The notes under the pieces were generated by a model, which was given only the letters and a program-made list of their open reading frames with translations, was not told the origin of the DNA and did not search any database. Both the position numbers and the translations under genes were made by a program. Below are positions 23,312 through 34,423 of a DNA stretch of 64,000 bases, one piece after another. Position 1 is the first letter of the stretch. Every line of letters starts with the position of its first letter. Origin of the DNA: Conus ventricosus (taxonomy: Eukaryota; Mollusca; Gastropoda; Neogastropoda; Conidae); contig CM031602.1 in assembly GCA_018398815.1 (NCBI GenBank), positions 102,124,216 to 102,188,215 of the forward strand. Reading direction: 5' to 3'.

Positions 23312-25150
23312 GAACACCAATGGGGTGCGCCACAGTCACTTGAGCGTCCAGATCTTTCCGAATTTTCTCAACCTTGGAACAAAAGAAGTCTGAAAACATA
23401 TTTGCCAATGCAGACAATGGATAGATAGTGGGAAGCTGATTACTTTTAGTCCTAGCACACAGAGTGTTGGTGATGTGATACAGTTCTTTGCTAGACTTTG
23501 CCTCCGAAATACTGGTGATGTAGAATAAAGTCTTGGCTTTGTGAACAAGGAAAGTCACAAAATTCTTGGCTTTCTGATAGATCTGCTTGTGAACGGTGAG
23601 TCCTGTCAGTCTCCACTGCTGCTCTGCACATCTCCACTCGTGTTTTTGCCTGAAGCAGTTCATCGCCAAGGACACCAAACCACGGGGACGCCACCTTCCT
23701 CTCCATCACCCTGCGTCGAGACACAGGGGCATGCTTGTCCAGAACGTCCCGGAGGGCAGTGTTGTACTGGTCAGTGGTGCAGTTCTCAATGCTGCCCAGC
23801 TCCACCTGCAGATCGTCTCTCAGCGCTGCTCTGTCAATGGCACGGGTGTTGCGGACGTTGCGGAACACCGGCGCAGGGGAAGGGAGATCAATGTCGAAGG
23901 CAGACACCACACTAAAGTGGTCAGACTCCAAGGCGCACGTAGCCTCGGATGATCGGTGAACTCCATCAGAAGGCCGCACAATCACCAGATCTAGAGTGTG
24001 ACCCCCCTTGTGAGTAGGGCCAGACACAGTCTGACTTAAATCATACATCGACAGGAGCTCTAAAAACCTGCATGCACTTCTGTCACGAAGGTCATTCACA
24101 TAAAAGTTGAAGTCACCCAATAAACACAAGTGACCACGGAGGATGTTACAGTGATCAAGAAGCACTGGAAGCTGGTAAAAAAACATCGCATCTGTCAACG
24201 TATACTTGTTGGCAGACGTGGCCCAGGGCGATACACACACATAAAGTGCAGTACACTATGCTGTGATGTCAGTGACACTTGTAGCAGTTCAAAAGTGGCA
24301 TGATCGAAAGTAAATTTGTCTATGAAGGTAAGATGGGGAGCAAGTTTGTCTCTATAGATGACAGCGATACCACCGCCACCGCGCTTGCCGTAGGTACGGG
24401 GGAGGGACTTGATGGAGTAACCACCAGGTGTGAGATCGGCACAGAGTGCCTCGTCACCCCGTGGTCTGAGCCACGTCTCCACAACAAACAACATATCGAG
24501 GTCATTATCAACAATGAAAGTGTTCATCTCAGTTCTCTTTTCTTTGCATGTGGACCGACAGACTGTGCATTAAAAGATGCGATTTTGAGTCCATTCGGCG
24601 TGCGATCAGGAGAAGAGGGTGTGAGCGGAATGGAGATCAGATTGTTTGAATTCACAGTAGGCTTGGCGTGTTGTTTACATGTTGAGGGTTGGGCGTGATC
24701 AGGAGTGAGACAAAGGTAGGTTTGATCACGACTGGAGATGATCACTGGAATTGGCCTACCTCTCTGGAATCTCCGACGCCCCCCACGAAACGGTCGACGT
24801 TTCTTCTTTCTCGAACACGGAAACCAACTGTGCAGACTAAAACACCTAAGTGTGTCACACACAGTTGGGGCAAGTTCAGTGTGCACTTTCCTCAGTGACA
24901 GAAGCTGGTCTCTGCTGTATGTAACCCGAGCGGGCAGCGATGACACTGAAACACCTGGCTGCATAGCATGGACAGCACGTGCCGACTGCAAGCTGAATGG
25001 CCGCTCGCTCAACAGGGTCAATTGGTAGAAGAAAAACAAAAATGTCAGGTATAAGAACCGGGTCATAAATCCGTTGTCCATCGTCAAAAAGTGCCAAAAA
25101 AGACACCAAAATGACGGGCGTGTCATGACGAAAACGATGATGCCATTCAA
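23312..25150 (-). pseudogene. L2-like LINE endonuclease ORF, copy 1, frame-broken
   Basis: Same protein as 29859-31706. Breaks at about 23640, 24225 and 24555 are single-base differences from the second copy. Endonuclease motifs such as LLGDFNFYVND and ESDHF remain. Confidence 0.85.
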
Positions 25151-25241
25151 TCACACAGCAGCACTCTAAATCTCTCACAAACACAGAATTGGTAACAGAG
25201 CAGTTCCCTCGAGCACACAAGGCGAAGGGACGTAACTCTCA

Positions 25242-26242
25242 AGCTCGTGACAATCTAGACAAGGCTGCCGGACGTCAAGCGAAGCACTACAACAGGAAAA
25301 CGAAAATGAGACATCTCATTCCTGGAAACAAAGTACTATGCTACTTCCACAGAAACACAACAAGCTCCAATTGACATGGAAAGGACCGTACACCATTTCC
25401 AGAAGGGTGAATCCAGTCGATTACAAGATTGAGATCAACGGCAAGGAGAAGACATACCACATCAATCTCCTCAAGGAATACTTCGAAAGAGAAGGATTGA
25501 AACAACAGGAGTACGTCGCAGTTGTTATGCAGGAGGAGGATCATGAAGAGTATTTGACTGATCATATACCACTCATACCTTTGAAGAGAACCGAGGACTC
25601 CAGCAATGTTGTGTATGGACCACAGCTATCCAAGGAACAGAAGACGGAGCTGGAAAACATTGTTCGTTGTCATGACAAAATCATCACGGATTTGCCAGGT
25701 GAAACCAATCTGGTTACCTGTGAGTTGAGACTGGCATCACAACAACCAGTGAAAGTACATCAGTACCCAGTGCCACATTCTCAGATAGAAACTGTTGAGA
25801 AGGAAGTCGATCAAATGCTAGCCATGGGAGTGATAGAACCAGCCATATCACCATACAATGCGCCCATTGTGTTAGTCAAGAAGAAAGACTCAACAGTCAG
25901 GTTCTGTATCGACTATAGGAGACTGAATCTTATGACAGAATTTGATGCAGAGCCACTACCAGACATCGAAACTATCTTTGCAAAGATCGGAAAAGCAAAA
26001 TACTTTTCCAAAATTGATCTGTCAAAGGGATTTTGGCAGATTCAGATGAATGAGGAAGACAAGCCAAAGACAGCTTTCAGTACCCCAAGGGACAATATCA
26101 ATGGAAACGTATGCCCTTTGGCATGAGAAACGCAAGTGCCGTGTTCACGAGGATGATGAGGAAATTATTGAGTGACATAAAATCAAAAGATGTCCACAAC
26201 TTTATCGACGACATTTTGATCGCTTCCGAGACTTGGGAGGAA
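25242..26242 (+). pseudogene. Gypsy integrase C-terminus fused to reverse transcriptase, copy A
   Basis: Continues the integrase after the LINE (RDNLDKAAGRQAKHYN). The GPY/F module GPYTISRRVNPVDYKI (about 25384) follows. Without a stop the frame then enters RT: NLVTCELRL, VLVKKKDSTVRFCIDYRRLN, FSKIDLSKGFWQI, FGMRNASAVFTRMM and the catalytic NFIDDILIASETWEE (about 26199-26242). RT copies the RNA genome into DNA. One-base breaks lie near 25340 and 26090. The protein is cut after the FIDD motif by the virus-like element, so the RT thumb and RNase H are lost here. Confidence 0.92.
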
Positions 26243-26331
26243 GAGAACTAATAAATATTCATTCTGGCTCACTTTGCCTCTCAACCCAGTTTCGGGGCAA
26301 AGTGAGCCAGAATAAATATTTATTAGTTCTC
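26243..26331. repeat. Terminal hairpin of the virus-like element, copy A
   Basis: Left arm 26243-26278, loop of 17 nt (26279-26295) and right arm 26296-26331. The 36-bp arms begin GAGAACTAATAAATATT and match with one mismatch. It sits exactly where the Gypsy RT reading ends, so it appears to be the end of the inserted element. Confidence 0.9.
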
Positions 26332-26372
26332 TGACAAGTAAGACTTCAATAACCAAAAAAAATAACGATTAT

Positions 26373-26978
26373 CTACAAACAAACATACTGTGTAGGATTA
26401 TCCGTTTTCAATACTAATTTACTAAACTTTTTAGATTTTAGTTTTTGCTTAATCCTGTGTTTTTCCTGATCATTCTCAATAACATCATTTTCACGCAAAC
26501 ATTCATCAAATGCGTCTCTGTCTTTCATGTGAAATAAACTACAGTCTTTAACTGTTCTCTAAAGTCTTTTAAAACCGAGTATATTTTTGACATAAAATCC
26601 ACACACATTATCCCAGCATGTCTTCCACTAAAGGCTAGTTTTGACAAAGTTTTTCTTTTTTAACTATGTCTCTTTCTGCTGAACAGTCATCTGTAATAAA
26701 TAGCGTCTGCGTTCCCTCAAACAATATATAAAACTGTTCTAACCACTCACTCAGTTTATTGCAGGATCAACTAAAAATATGTCATCATCTGCCCATATAA
26801 ACCTTCTATCATAATATGCTTTGTTCCATTTAAGTGTTGGGCAGAAAATCACAATATAATCAAAATTATAGCGATAAACTGTTTGCAATGGTCGAGGATA
26901 AATATTGTTTTTCCACAACCAGTCTGCCCACAAATCAATGAACAATGAGGGGTTTTGTCATAAGTTTAACTGCTTCAT
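26373..26978 (-). pseudogene. A32-type packaging ATPase, copy A
   Basis: Counterpart of 32930-33538. The frame is broken several times. This copy keeps the segment TVYRYNFDYIVIFCPTLKWN better than copy B, while its Walker A is out of frame. Confidence 0.7.
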
Positions 26979-26994
26979 AGTTTTATAACAGAAT

Positions 26995-27851
26995 TTAATC
27001 TAATCCAGTTATTGTTTTTATCATGCTCTCTGTCAAAACTTGTTCAGTATAATAAAATCCTATAAGGTCTAAATGTGTAAGATTCATCCAATTCAGTTCT
27101 GTAAGATTGTTTCTATTTAGACTAATATTGATTTTGTTGCTTGTTGTTATGACCTTAATATCCTCACCATTGTGAAGAATGACGACGGTAACTTTAAGTT
27201 TTTCAACGTCTAAGTTTTGCCAGCTAATTAGAATTCCTTTTAGAAGGACGTCACTAACGCCCACAACCCCATCCCTCTTTACATCTTTTAAGACAGAAAT
27301 TTCAAATATCATTGTGTAACGTGTCTCCTACTTTCATTTGCGGAATGAACTGTAATTTTGTAGAAGCATCTTTCAAAACCGTTTCTCTTCTGTGGAGGAT
27401 GTACTGTTTATTCCCATACGGCTTTATTTCAATCTCTTTCCGACTATTGTCATCTGGCATAAGACTTACATGTAAAGGACCTGAGTTGAATGCTTTCTGA
27501 AACTTTTTTGACGGCTAAAAAATGTAAATGGGCTTATGAATTCAAATTTTATGTCCCATTCTAAATATGGTTCTAAGTGCCATTTGCTGTCAGGTTTTCG
27601 AACTATTTTATATTCATACTGCCCAGCATTATTTGCTTCAACATTGTGCAGTTGCTCTAGTTTAGGAAACTTTTTGTTGTCGCCAACCTCTTTGCGCTTA
27701 AATCACCATCTTTAGTGTACTCAAAAACCATACAAAGTGCCTATCTCACCATTCTGTTCAAAGTCCAAACGTCTGCAAGGTCTTTTAATTCTAAAGTTAT
27801 ACACCTCACAGGCGCTAATGTAACTCCAGGTTCTTCTGGTCCACGCGACAT
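26995..27851 (-). pseudogene. Unassigned virus-like gene, copy A
   Basis: Counterpart of 33555-34406. The longest open piece is its C-terminal third (26995-27312). The breaks differ from those in copy B, which suggests sequencing errors. Confidence 0.6.
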
Positions 27852-27869
27852 TATTTTTAGTACAATTTA

Positions 27870-28554
27870 TTATTTTATTTCCAAAACAATGTGTAGGTTA
27901 TCACATTTTACGACTTTCCCCGTTTTGTCTGTGATCTTTTATTAATGATCCGACCCTCCCACAAGCTAATTTTTTAAACTGTAAATTAGGAATTGTATAA
28001 TTTCATAATCGCAATATGCAGCTTTCCCTGATGGAAGAGCTCTTAAAACAGTTGAGGGCCTTCCATCATATAAGTTTTCATCAGTGCTTAGCTCATCCAA
28101 ATGAACATAGAGTAAGGAATGTAATGCAAGATTGAGCGGACTTTCCCCTCATAAGTAGTTTTGTTGGGTGTAACTCTAAATCTATGATTGTCAGCTGCAA
28201 AGCCTAACATTTTAGCTAGCTCTTCATCAAAATAGTAACCTGCTTCTTCTTCAGGCTTGAATGTTAACATTGTTTTCAGATTTGCATTGTTAAGTTTGAG
28301 AGTAATGTCAAAGTTACTCATTGCTTCTTTTAGTGAGCAAAACCCGTAATAACCATCAGGTATTGTTAACTGGCTAACTTTGGCGCCTGATTTGTCAACT
28401 TTTAGAATCTTATTATTCTTTTTGGATTTACTTATATTAAACCATACGACTTTGTAAAAAATTTCATGGAGCGCGACCATTTTGGTTCCGCAATCGTTCT
28501 CACAGCATGTTCTAAAAACGAAGGGCGGTCTTGAGTTGTTATTGTTACAAACAT
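27870..28554 (-). CDS. Penton/minor-capsid-like protein, copy A
   Basis: Open from the ATG at 28554 except for single-base breaks near 28485 and 28110. Counterpart of 34424-35110, described there. Confidence 0.55.
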
Positions 28555-28573
28555 TTTTTTAAACAAAATAAAA

Positions 28574-29520
28574 ATGAGTGCATTTAAATATACTGATGCA
28601 AAATATTCTGTTGGGTCGCACTACAATCTTAAAATATAACAACTGACGCCCTTGACATTTCTGTGACTCAGTTGTCGCCTTTCAAGTAAAGGTGAGTACT
28701 CCATTGGACAAATATCTTAACCCCCCTATTAAAAAGACTACATCCCAAAAATGTGGTTCAGTCATCCGATGCAGTTTTATCAGAACCAGTTAAACTTTGC
28801 TGTGTTTTGTGCAACAACTGGGTGGGAGTGTCGTATGCTGATCATCTAAATCATCCTGATCCTTTGGTGAGGTCAGTGTATAGATTTCATTTTTATTACA
28901 CCTTCAACGTATTTTGACTGAACTGCAAGCGCCATTACCAAATGACAAACCGTTTAATCCATTCAGCAACCGAATAGACATGAAGGCTTTTGAAAGGATC
29001 TGTAACGAATTCAATATTAATGTTAAGGAAGACTTTAGACAAAAGTTGGATCTTAATCATGGCTTAGGCACCCTTATTTTTGGGGCGTGCACAAAAGTAT
29101 AACTATGGCTGGAATCCTCCTTACACATCTTTCTCTTCAGGCACAGGTGTTCACCTCGGGTTCATAGAGCAAGAGCATAAAACAGCATGGACAACATTTA
29201 TCTTAGACACTTCTAAGAGCCTAACTAGAGCGGGAATAGAACGAATAAACGACTCTATTCGTACTTACGTTTGGTGTTTGCTAGGTTCGCAAGCACAAAC
29301 GAGATCGAGCATAACTGATCCTCTACTGGTTTTGATGCACAAAAACAATACTTAGCAAATTTAGAGGACGCCATTAATTCTACAGTTGATTTACCTTCAA
29401 GTATTAAAAGGTACCAAGATGTTTTACAATACGCAAGATCAAAAGTATAGACTTAAATGCTGATTGGCGCTGGTATTATACTGTGCCTTCGTTCAAACTA
29501 CGCTTCCAGTGGAGGTGTCG
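28574..29520 (+). pseudogene. Conserved virus-like gene, truncated copy A
   Basis: Starts at ATG 28574, 19 bp from the opposite-strand start. Matches 35131-36334 up to about 29447 and then dissolves into noise at the duplication junction. This copy keeps one frame across the region near 29143 that is shifted in copy B. Confidence 0.65.
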
Positions 29521-29527
29521 ATGAACT

Positions 29528-31797
29528 CAGTGTGTATATGCGAACCAGGTGAGAAGATAGACAGGGCCAGATCCATTGACGGCGCGAAAACACATGCATG
29601 CAATTTTGTATCTGATGCGTGCTGCTATGGGGAGCCAGTGCAGAGTGTAAAGATTCGGGGTGATATGGTCTCTACGTGGAACCCTCAAGACCAGGCGTGC
29701 TGCAGTATTTTGTAATCTCTGAATTCGTTGTATAAGATCTTGTGGGCAATTTACAAGGAGACAATTGCAATAATCCAGACGGGAGAGCACAAATGCTGAA
29801 ACGAGAGTTTTTGTTGCCTCAATTGAGAGGAAATGGCGAATTGAGCTGATACGACGGATCACCACTGAACACCAATGGGGTGCGCCACAGTCACTTGAGC
29901 GTCCAGATCTTTCCGAATTTTCTCAACCTTGGAACAAAAGAAGTCTGAAAACATATTTGCCAATGCAGACAATGGATAGATAGTGGGAAGCTGATTACTT
30001 TTAGTCCTAGCACACAGAGTGTTGGTGATGTGATACAGTTCTTTGCTAGACTTTGCCTCCGAAATACTGGTGATGTAGAATAAAGTCTTGGCTTTGTGAA
30101 CAAGGAAAGTCACAAAATTCTTGGCTTTCTGATAGATCTGCTTGTGAACGGTGAGTCCTGTCAGTCTCCACTGCTGCTCTGCACATCTCCACTCGTGTTT
30201 TGCCTGAAGCAGTTCATCGCCAAGGACACCAAACCACGGGGACGCCACCTTCCTCTCCATCACCCTGCGTCGAGACACAGGGGCATGCTTGTCCAGAACG
30301 TCCCGGAGGGCAGTGTTGTACTGGTCAGTGGTGCAGTTCTCAATGCTGCCCAGCTCCACCTGCAGATCGTCTCTCAGCGCTGCTCTGTCAATGGCACGGG
30401 TGTTGCGGACGTTGCGGAACACCGGCGCAGGGGAAGGGAGATCAATGTCGAAGGCAGACACCACACTAAAGTGGTCAGACTCCAAGGCGCACGTAGCCTC
30501 GGATGATCGGTGAACTCCATCAGAAGGCCGCACAATCACCAGATCTAGAGTGTGACCCCCCTTGTGAGTAGGGCCAGACACAGTCTGACTTAAATCATAC
30601 ATCGACAGGAGCTCTAAAAACCTGCATGCACTTCTGTCACGAAGGTCATTCACATAAAAGTTGAAGTCACCCAATAAACACAAGTGACCACGGAGGATGT
30701 TACAGTGATCAAGAAGCACTGGAAGCTGGTAAAAAAACATCGCATCTGTCAACGTATACTTGTTGGCAGACGTGGGCCCAGGGCGATACACACACATAAA
30801 GTGCAGTACACTATGCTGTGATGTCAGTGACACTTGTAGCAGTTCAAAAGTGGCATGATCGAAAGTAAATTTGTCTATGAAGGTAAGATGGGGAGCAAGT
30901 TTGTCTCTATAGATGACAGCGATACCACCGCCACCGCGCTTGCCGTAGGTACGGGGGAGGGACTTGATGGAGTAACCACCAGGTGTGAGATCGGCACAGA
31001 GTGCCTCGTCACCCCGTGGTCTGAGCCACGTCTCCACAACAAACAACATATCGAGGTCATTATCAACAATGAAAGTGTTCATCTCAGTTCTCTTTTCTTT
31101 GCATGTGGGACCGACAGACTGTGCATTAAAAGATGCGATTTTGAGTCCATTCGGCGTGCGATCAGGAGAAGAGGGTGTGAGCGGAATGGAGATCAGATTG
31201 TTTGAATTCACAGTAGGCTTGGCGTGTTGTTTACATGTTGAGGGTTGGGCGTGATCAGGAGTGAGACAAAGGTAGGTTTGATCACGACTGGAGATGATCA
31301 CTGGAATTGGCCTACCTCTCTGGAATCTCCGACGCCCCCCACGAAACGGTCGACGTTTCTTCTTTCTCGAACACGGAAACCAACTGTGCAGACTAAAACA
31401 CCTAAGTGTGTCACACACAGTTGGGGCAAGTTCAGTGTGCACTTTCCTCAGTGACAGAAGCTGGTCTCTGCTGTATGTAACCCGAGCGGGCAGCGATGAC
31501 ACTGAAACACCTGGCTGCATAGCATGGACAGCACGTGCCGACTGCAAGCTGAATGGCCGCTCGCTCAACAGGGTCAATTGGTAGAAGAAAAACAAAAATG
31601 TCAGGTATAAGAACCGGGTCATAAATCCGTTGTCCATCGTCAAAAAGTGCCAAAAAAGACACCAAAATGACGGGCGTGTCATGACGAAAACGATGATGCC
31701 ATTCAATCACACAGCAGCACTCTAAATCTCTCACAAACACAGAATTGGTAACAGAGCAGTTCCCTCGAGCACACAAGGCGAAGGGACGTAACTCTCA
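29528..31797 (-). mobile_element. L2-like LINE, copy 2 (3' part missing)
   Basis: Second copy of the LINE inside the duplicated block. It begins in the C-terminal RT region at about 29528, so its 3' untranslated region and tail are absent. Confidence 0.85.
29859..31706 (-). CDS. L2-like LINE ORF with apurinic-type endonuclease, RT core deleted
   Basis: Open for about 615 codons. The reading frame opens at 31706, but the first ATG is at 31682. The first 190 residues have a hydrophobic stretch (LYLTFLFFFYQLTLL) and a basic region (RKKKRRPFRGGRRR). The endonuclease that nicks target DNA follows: FNAQSVG, then VVETWLR, YGKRGGGGIAVIYRD, LLGDFNFYVND, GHTLDLVI and ESDHFSVVSAFDI. A linker (ASPWFGVLGDELLQAKHEWR) leads towards RT, but the ORF ends at the deletion junction near 29860 where RT should begin. 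Without an RT core it cannot retrotranspose by itself. The frame is intact, unlike copy 1. Confidence 0.85.
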   Translation of the reverse strand: MNGIIVFVMTRPSFWCLFWHFLTMDNGFMTRFLYLTFLFFFYQLTLLSERPFSLQSARAVHAMQPGVSVSSLPARVTYSRDQLLSLRKVHTELAPTVCDTLRCFSLHSWFPCSRKKKRRPFRGGRRRFQRGRPIPVIISSRDQTYLCLTPDHAQPSTCKQHAKPTVNSNNLISIPLTPSSPDRTPNGLKIASFNAQSVGPTCKEKRTEMNTFIVDNDLDMLFVVETWLRPRGDEALCADLTPGGYSIKSLPRTYGKRGGGGIAVIYRDKLAPHLTFIDKFTFDHATFELLQVSLTSQHSVLHFMCVYRPGPTSANKYTLTDAMFFYQLPVLLDHCNILRGHLCLLGDFNFYVNDLRDRSACRFLELLSMYDLSQTVSGPTHKGGHTLDLVIVRPSDGVHRSSEATCALESDHFSVVSAFDIDLPSPAPVFRNVRNTRAIDRAALRDDLQVELGSIENCTTDQYNTALRDVLDKHAPVSRRRVMERKVASPWFGVLGDELLQAKHEWRCAEQQWRLTGLTVHKQIYQKAKNFVTFLVHKAKTLFYITSISEAKSSKELYHITNTLCARTKSNQLPTIYPLSALANMFSDFFCSKVEKIRKDLDAQVTVAHPIGVQW

Positions 31798-32799
31798 AGC
31801 TCGTGACAATCTAGACAAGGCTGCCGGACGTCAAGCGAAGCACTACAACAGGAAAACGAAAATGAGACATCTCATTCCTGGAAACAAAGTACTAGTGCTA
31901 CTTCCACAGAAACACAACAAGCTCCAATTGACATGGAAAGGACCGTACACCATTTCCAGAAGGGTGAATCCAGTCGATTACAAGATTGAGATCAACGGCA
32001 AGGAGAAGACATACCACATCAATCTCCTCAAGGAATACTTCGAAAGAGAAGGATTGAAACAACAGGAGTACGTCGCAGTTGTTATGCAGGAGGAGGATCA
32101 TGAAGAGTATTTGACTGATCATATACCACTCATACCTTTGAAGAGAACCGAGGACTCCAGCAATGTTGTGTATGGACCACAGCTATCCAAGGAACAGAAG
32201 ACGGAGCTGGAAAACATTGTTCGTTGTCATGACAAAATCATCACGGATTTGCCAGGTGAAACCAATCTGGTTACCTGTGAGTTGAGACTGGCATCACAAC
32301 AACCAGTGAAAGTACATCAGTACCCAGTGCCACATTCTCAGATAGAAACTGTTGAGAAGGAAGTCGATCAAATGCTAGCCATGGGAGTGATAGAACCAGC
32401 CATATCACCATACAATGCGCCCATTGTGTTAGTCAAGAAGAAAGACTCAACAGTCAGGTTCTGTATCGACTATAGGAGACTGAATCTTATGACAGAATTT
32501 GATGCAGAGCCACTACCAGACATCGAAACTATCTTTGCAAAGATCGGAAAAGCAAAATACTTTTCCAAAATTGATCTGTCAAAGGATTTTGGCAGATTCA
32601 GATGAATGAGGAAGACAAGCCAAAGACAGCTTTCAGTACCCCCAAGGGACAATATCAATGGAAACGTATGCCCTTTGGCATGAGAAACGCAAGTGCCGTG
32701 TTCACGAGGATGATGAGGAAATTATTGAGTGACATAAAATCAAAAGATGTCCACAACTTTATCGACGACATTTTGATCGCTTCCGAGACTTGGGAGGAA
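31798..32799 (+). CDS. Gypsy integrase C-terminus and reverse transcriptase, copy B
   Basis: One uninterrupted frame (to about 32605) carries both the integrase GPY/F module (about 31940) and the RT motifs up to FSKIDLSK. A one-base loss near 32585 shifts the rest, which continues through FGMRNASAVFTRMM and NFIDDILIASETWEE to the hairpin at 32800. The continuous frame shows that integrase truly precedes RT and was not brought there by rearrangement. Confidence 0.92.
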
Positions 32800-32888
32800 G
32801 AGAACTAATAAATATTCATTCTGGCTCACTTTGCCTCTCAACCCAGTTTCGGGGCAAAGTGAGCCAGAATAAATATTTATTAGTTCTC
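32800..32888. repeat. Terminal hairpin of the virus-like element, copy B
   Basis: Left arm 32800-32835, 17-nt loop, right arm 32853-32888, identical to copy A including the single arm mismatch. The inner part contains CTGGCTCACTTTGCC and its complement. Confidence 0.9.
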
Positions 32889-32929
32889 TGACAAGTAAGA
32901 CTTCAATAACCAAAAAAAATAACGATTAT

Positions 32930-33538
32930 CTACAAACAAACATACTGTGTAGGATTATCCGTTTTCAATACTAATTTACTAAACTTTTTAGATTTAGTTT
33001 TTGCTTAATCCTGTGTTTTTCCTGATCATATCTCAATAACATCATTTTCACGCAAACATTCATCAAATGCGTCTCTGTCTTTCATGTGAAATAAAACTAC
33101 AGTCTTTAACTGTTCTCTAAAGTCTTTTAAAACCGAGTTATATTTTTGACATAAAATCCACACACATTATCCCAGCATGTCTTCCACTAAAGGCTAGTTT
33201 TGACAAAGTTTTTCTTTTTTAACTATGTCTCTTTCTGCTGAACAGTCATCTGTTAATAAATAGCGTCTGCGTTCCCTCAAACAATATATAAAAACTGTTC
33301 TAACCACTCACTCATTTATTGCTAGGATCAACTAAAAATATGTCATCATCTGCCCATATAAACCTTCTAATAATATGCTTTGTTCCATTTAAGTGTTGGG
33401 CAGAAATCACAATATAATCAAAATTATAGCGATAAACTGTTTGCAATAGGTCGAGGATAAATATTGTTTTTCCACAACCAGTCTGCCCACAAATCAATGA
33501 ACAATGAGGGTTTTTGTCATAAAGTTTAACTGCTTCAT
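32930..33538 (-). pseudogene. A32/FtsK-type genome-packaging ATPase, copy B
   Basis: A P-loop ATPase that would pump DNA into a capsid. Walker A reads CGQTGCGKT at about 33465-33495, near the N-terminus, followed by YNFDYIVI. RFIWADDDIFLVDP follows, then a DDCSAE segment after the expected Walker B position (about 33240) and KLAFSGRH (about 33190), which is strongly characteristic of A32-like ATPases of invertebrate virus-like elements. The expected length of about 200 residues is short but normal for A32 ATPases. Several one-base breaks occur, placed differently in the two copies, so the gene may be intact in the organism. The start was chosen at 33538, 16 bp after the stop of the next gene. 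Confidence 0.75.
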
Positions 33539-33554
33539 AGTTTTATAACAGAAT

Positions 33555-34406
33555 TTAATCTAATCCAGTTATTGTTTTTATCATGCTCTCTGTCAAAACT
33601 TGTTCAGTATAATAAAATCCTATAAGGTCTAAATGTGTAAGATTCATCCAATTCAGTTCTGTAAGATTGTTTCTATTTAGACTAATATTGATTTTGTTGC
33701 TTGTTGTTATAGACCTTAATATCCTCACCATTGTGAAGAATGACGACGGTAACTTTAAGTTTTCAACGTCTAAGTTTTGCCAGCTAATTAGAATTCCTTT
33801 TAGAAGGACGTCACTAACGCCCACAACCCCATCCCTCTTTACATCTTTTAAGACAGAAATTTCAAATATCATTGTGAACGTGTCTCCTACTTTCATTTGC
33901 GGAATGAACTGTAATTTTGTAGAAGCATCTTTCAAAACCGTTTCTCTTCTGTGGAGGATGTACTGTTTTCCCATACGGCTTTATTTCAATCTCTTTCCGA
34001 CTATTGTCATCTGGCATAAGACTTACATGTAAAGGACCTGAGTTGAATGCTTTTCTGAAACTTTTTTGACGGCTAAAAAATGTAAATGGGCTTATGAATT
34101 CAAATTTTATGTCCCATTCTAAATATGGTTCTAAGTGCCATTTGCTGTCAGGTTTTCGAACTATTTTATATTCATACTGCCCAGCATTATTGCTTCAACA
34201 TTGTGCAGTTGCTCTAGTTTAGGAAACTTTTTGTTGTCGCCAACCTCTTTGCGCTTATAATCACCATCTTAGTGTACTCAAAACCATACAAAGTGCCTAC
34301 TCACCATTCTGTTCAAAGTCCACAACGTCTGCAAGGTCTTTTAATTCTAAAGTTATACACCTCACAGGCGCTAATGAACTCCAGGTTCTTCTGGTCCACG
34401 CGACAT
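33555..34406 (-). pseudogene. Unassigned virus-like gene between ATPase and penton-like gene
   Basis: About 280 residues beginning MSRGPEEPG at 34406 and ending at 33555. I do not recognise a catalytic motif. The C-terminal half is mixed alpha/beta with segments such as FIPQMKVGDTFTMIFEISVL and NWMNLTHLDLIGFYYTEQ, consistent with a structural or attachment protein. The N-terminal half is broken by small indels. It begins 17 bp after the penton-like gene ends, in the same direction, so both were probably transcribed together. Confidence 0.6.
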
Positions 34407-34423
34407 ATTTTTAGTACAATTTA

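Larger units (their letters stand above)
22414..25241 (-). mobile_element. L2-like non-LTR retrotransposon (LINE), copy 1, internally deleted
   Basis: Reverse-oriented LINE inside integrase. The 3' end is an (AAT)n tail on the plus strand (22414-22440), preceded on the element's strand by the GCGCTTTACAATG-type 3' end common in L2 elements. Flanking AGCT at 22410-22413 and 25242-25245 may be a short target duplication, and removing the insert restores the integrase frame. It holds an endonuclease ORF (25150 to about 23312) and the C-terminal RT segment (about 23310-22790). The central RT palm is missing. Confidence 0.85.
26243..29520. mobile_element. Virus-like element (Polinton/adintovirus-like), partial copy A
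   Basis: Contains the hairpin, three leftward genes and the first part of a rightward gene, then degrades at about 29448 into the duplicated LINE. Gene order and sequence match the fuller copy at 32800-38243. Confidence 0.8.

Noticed and set aside
24300..25028. Plus-strand ORFs inside the LINE
   Set aside because: The minus strand encodes the endonuclease with clear motifs. These are the complementary readings.
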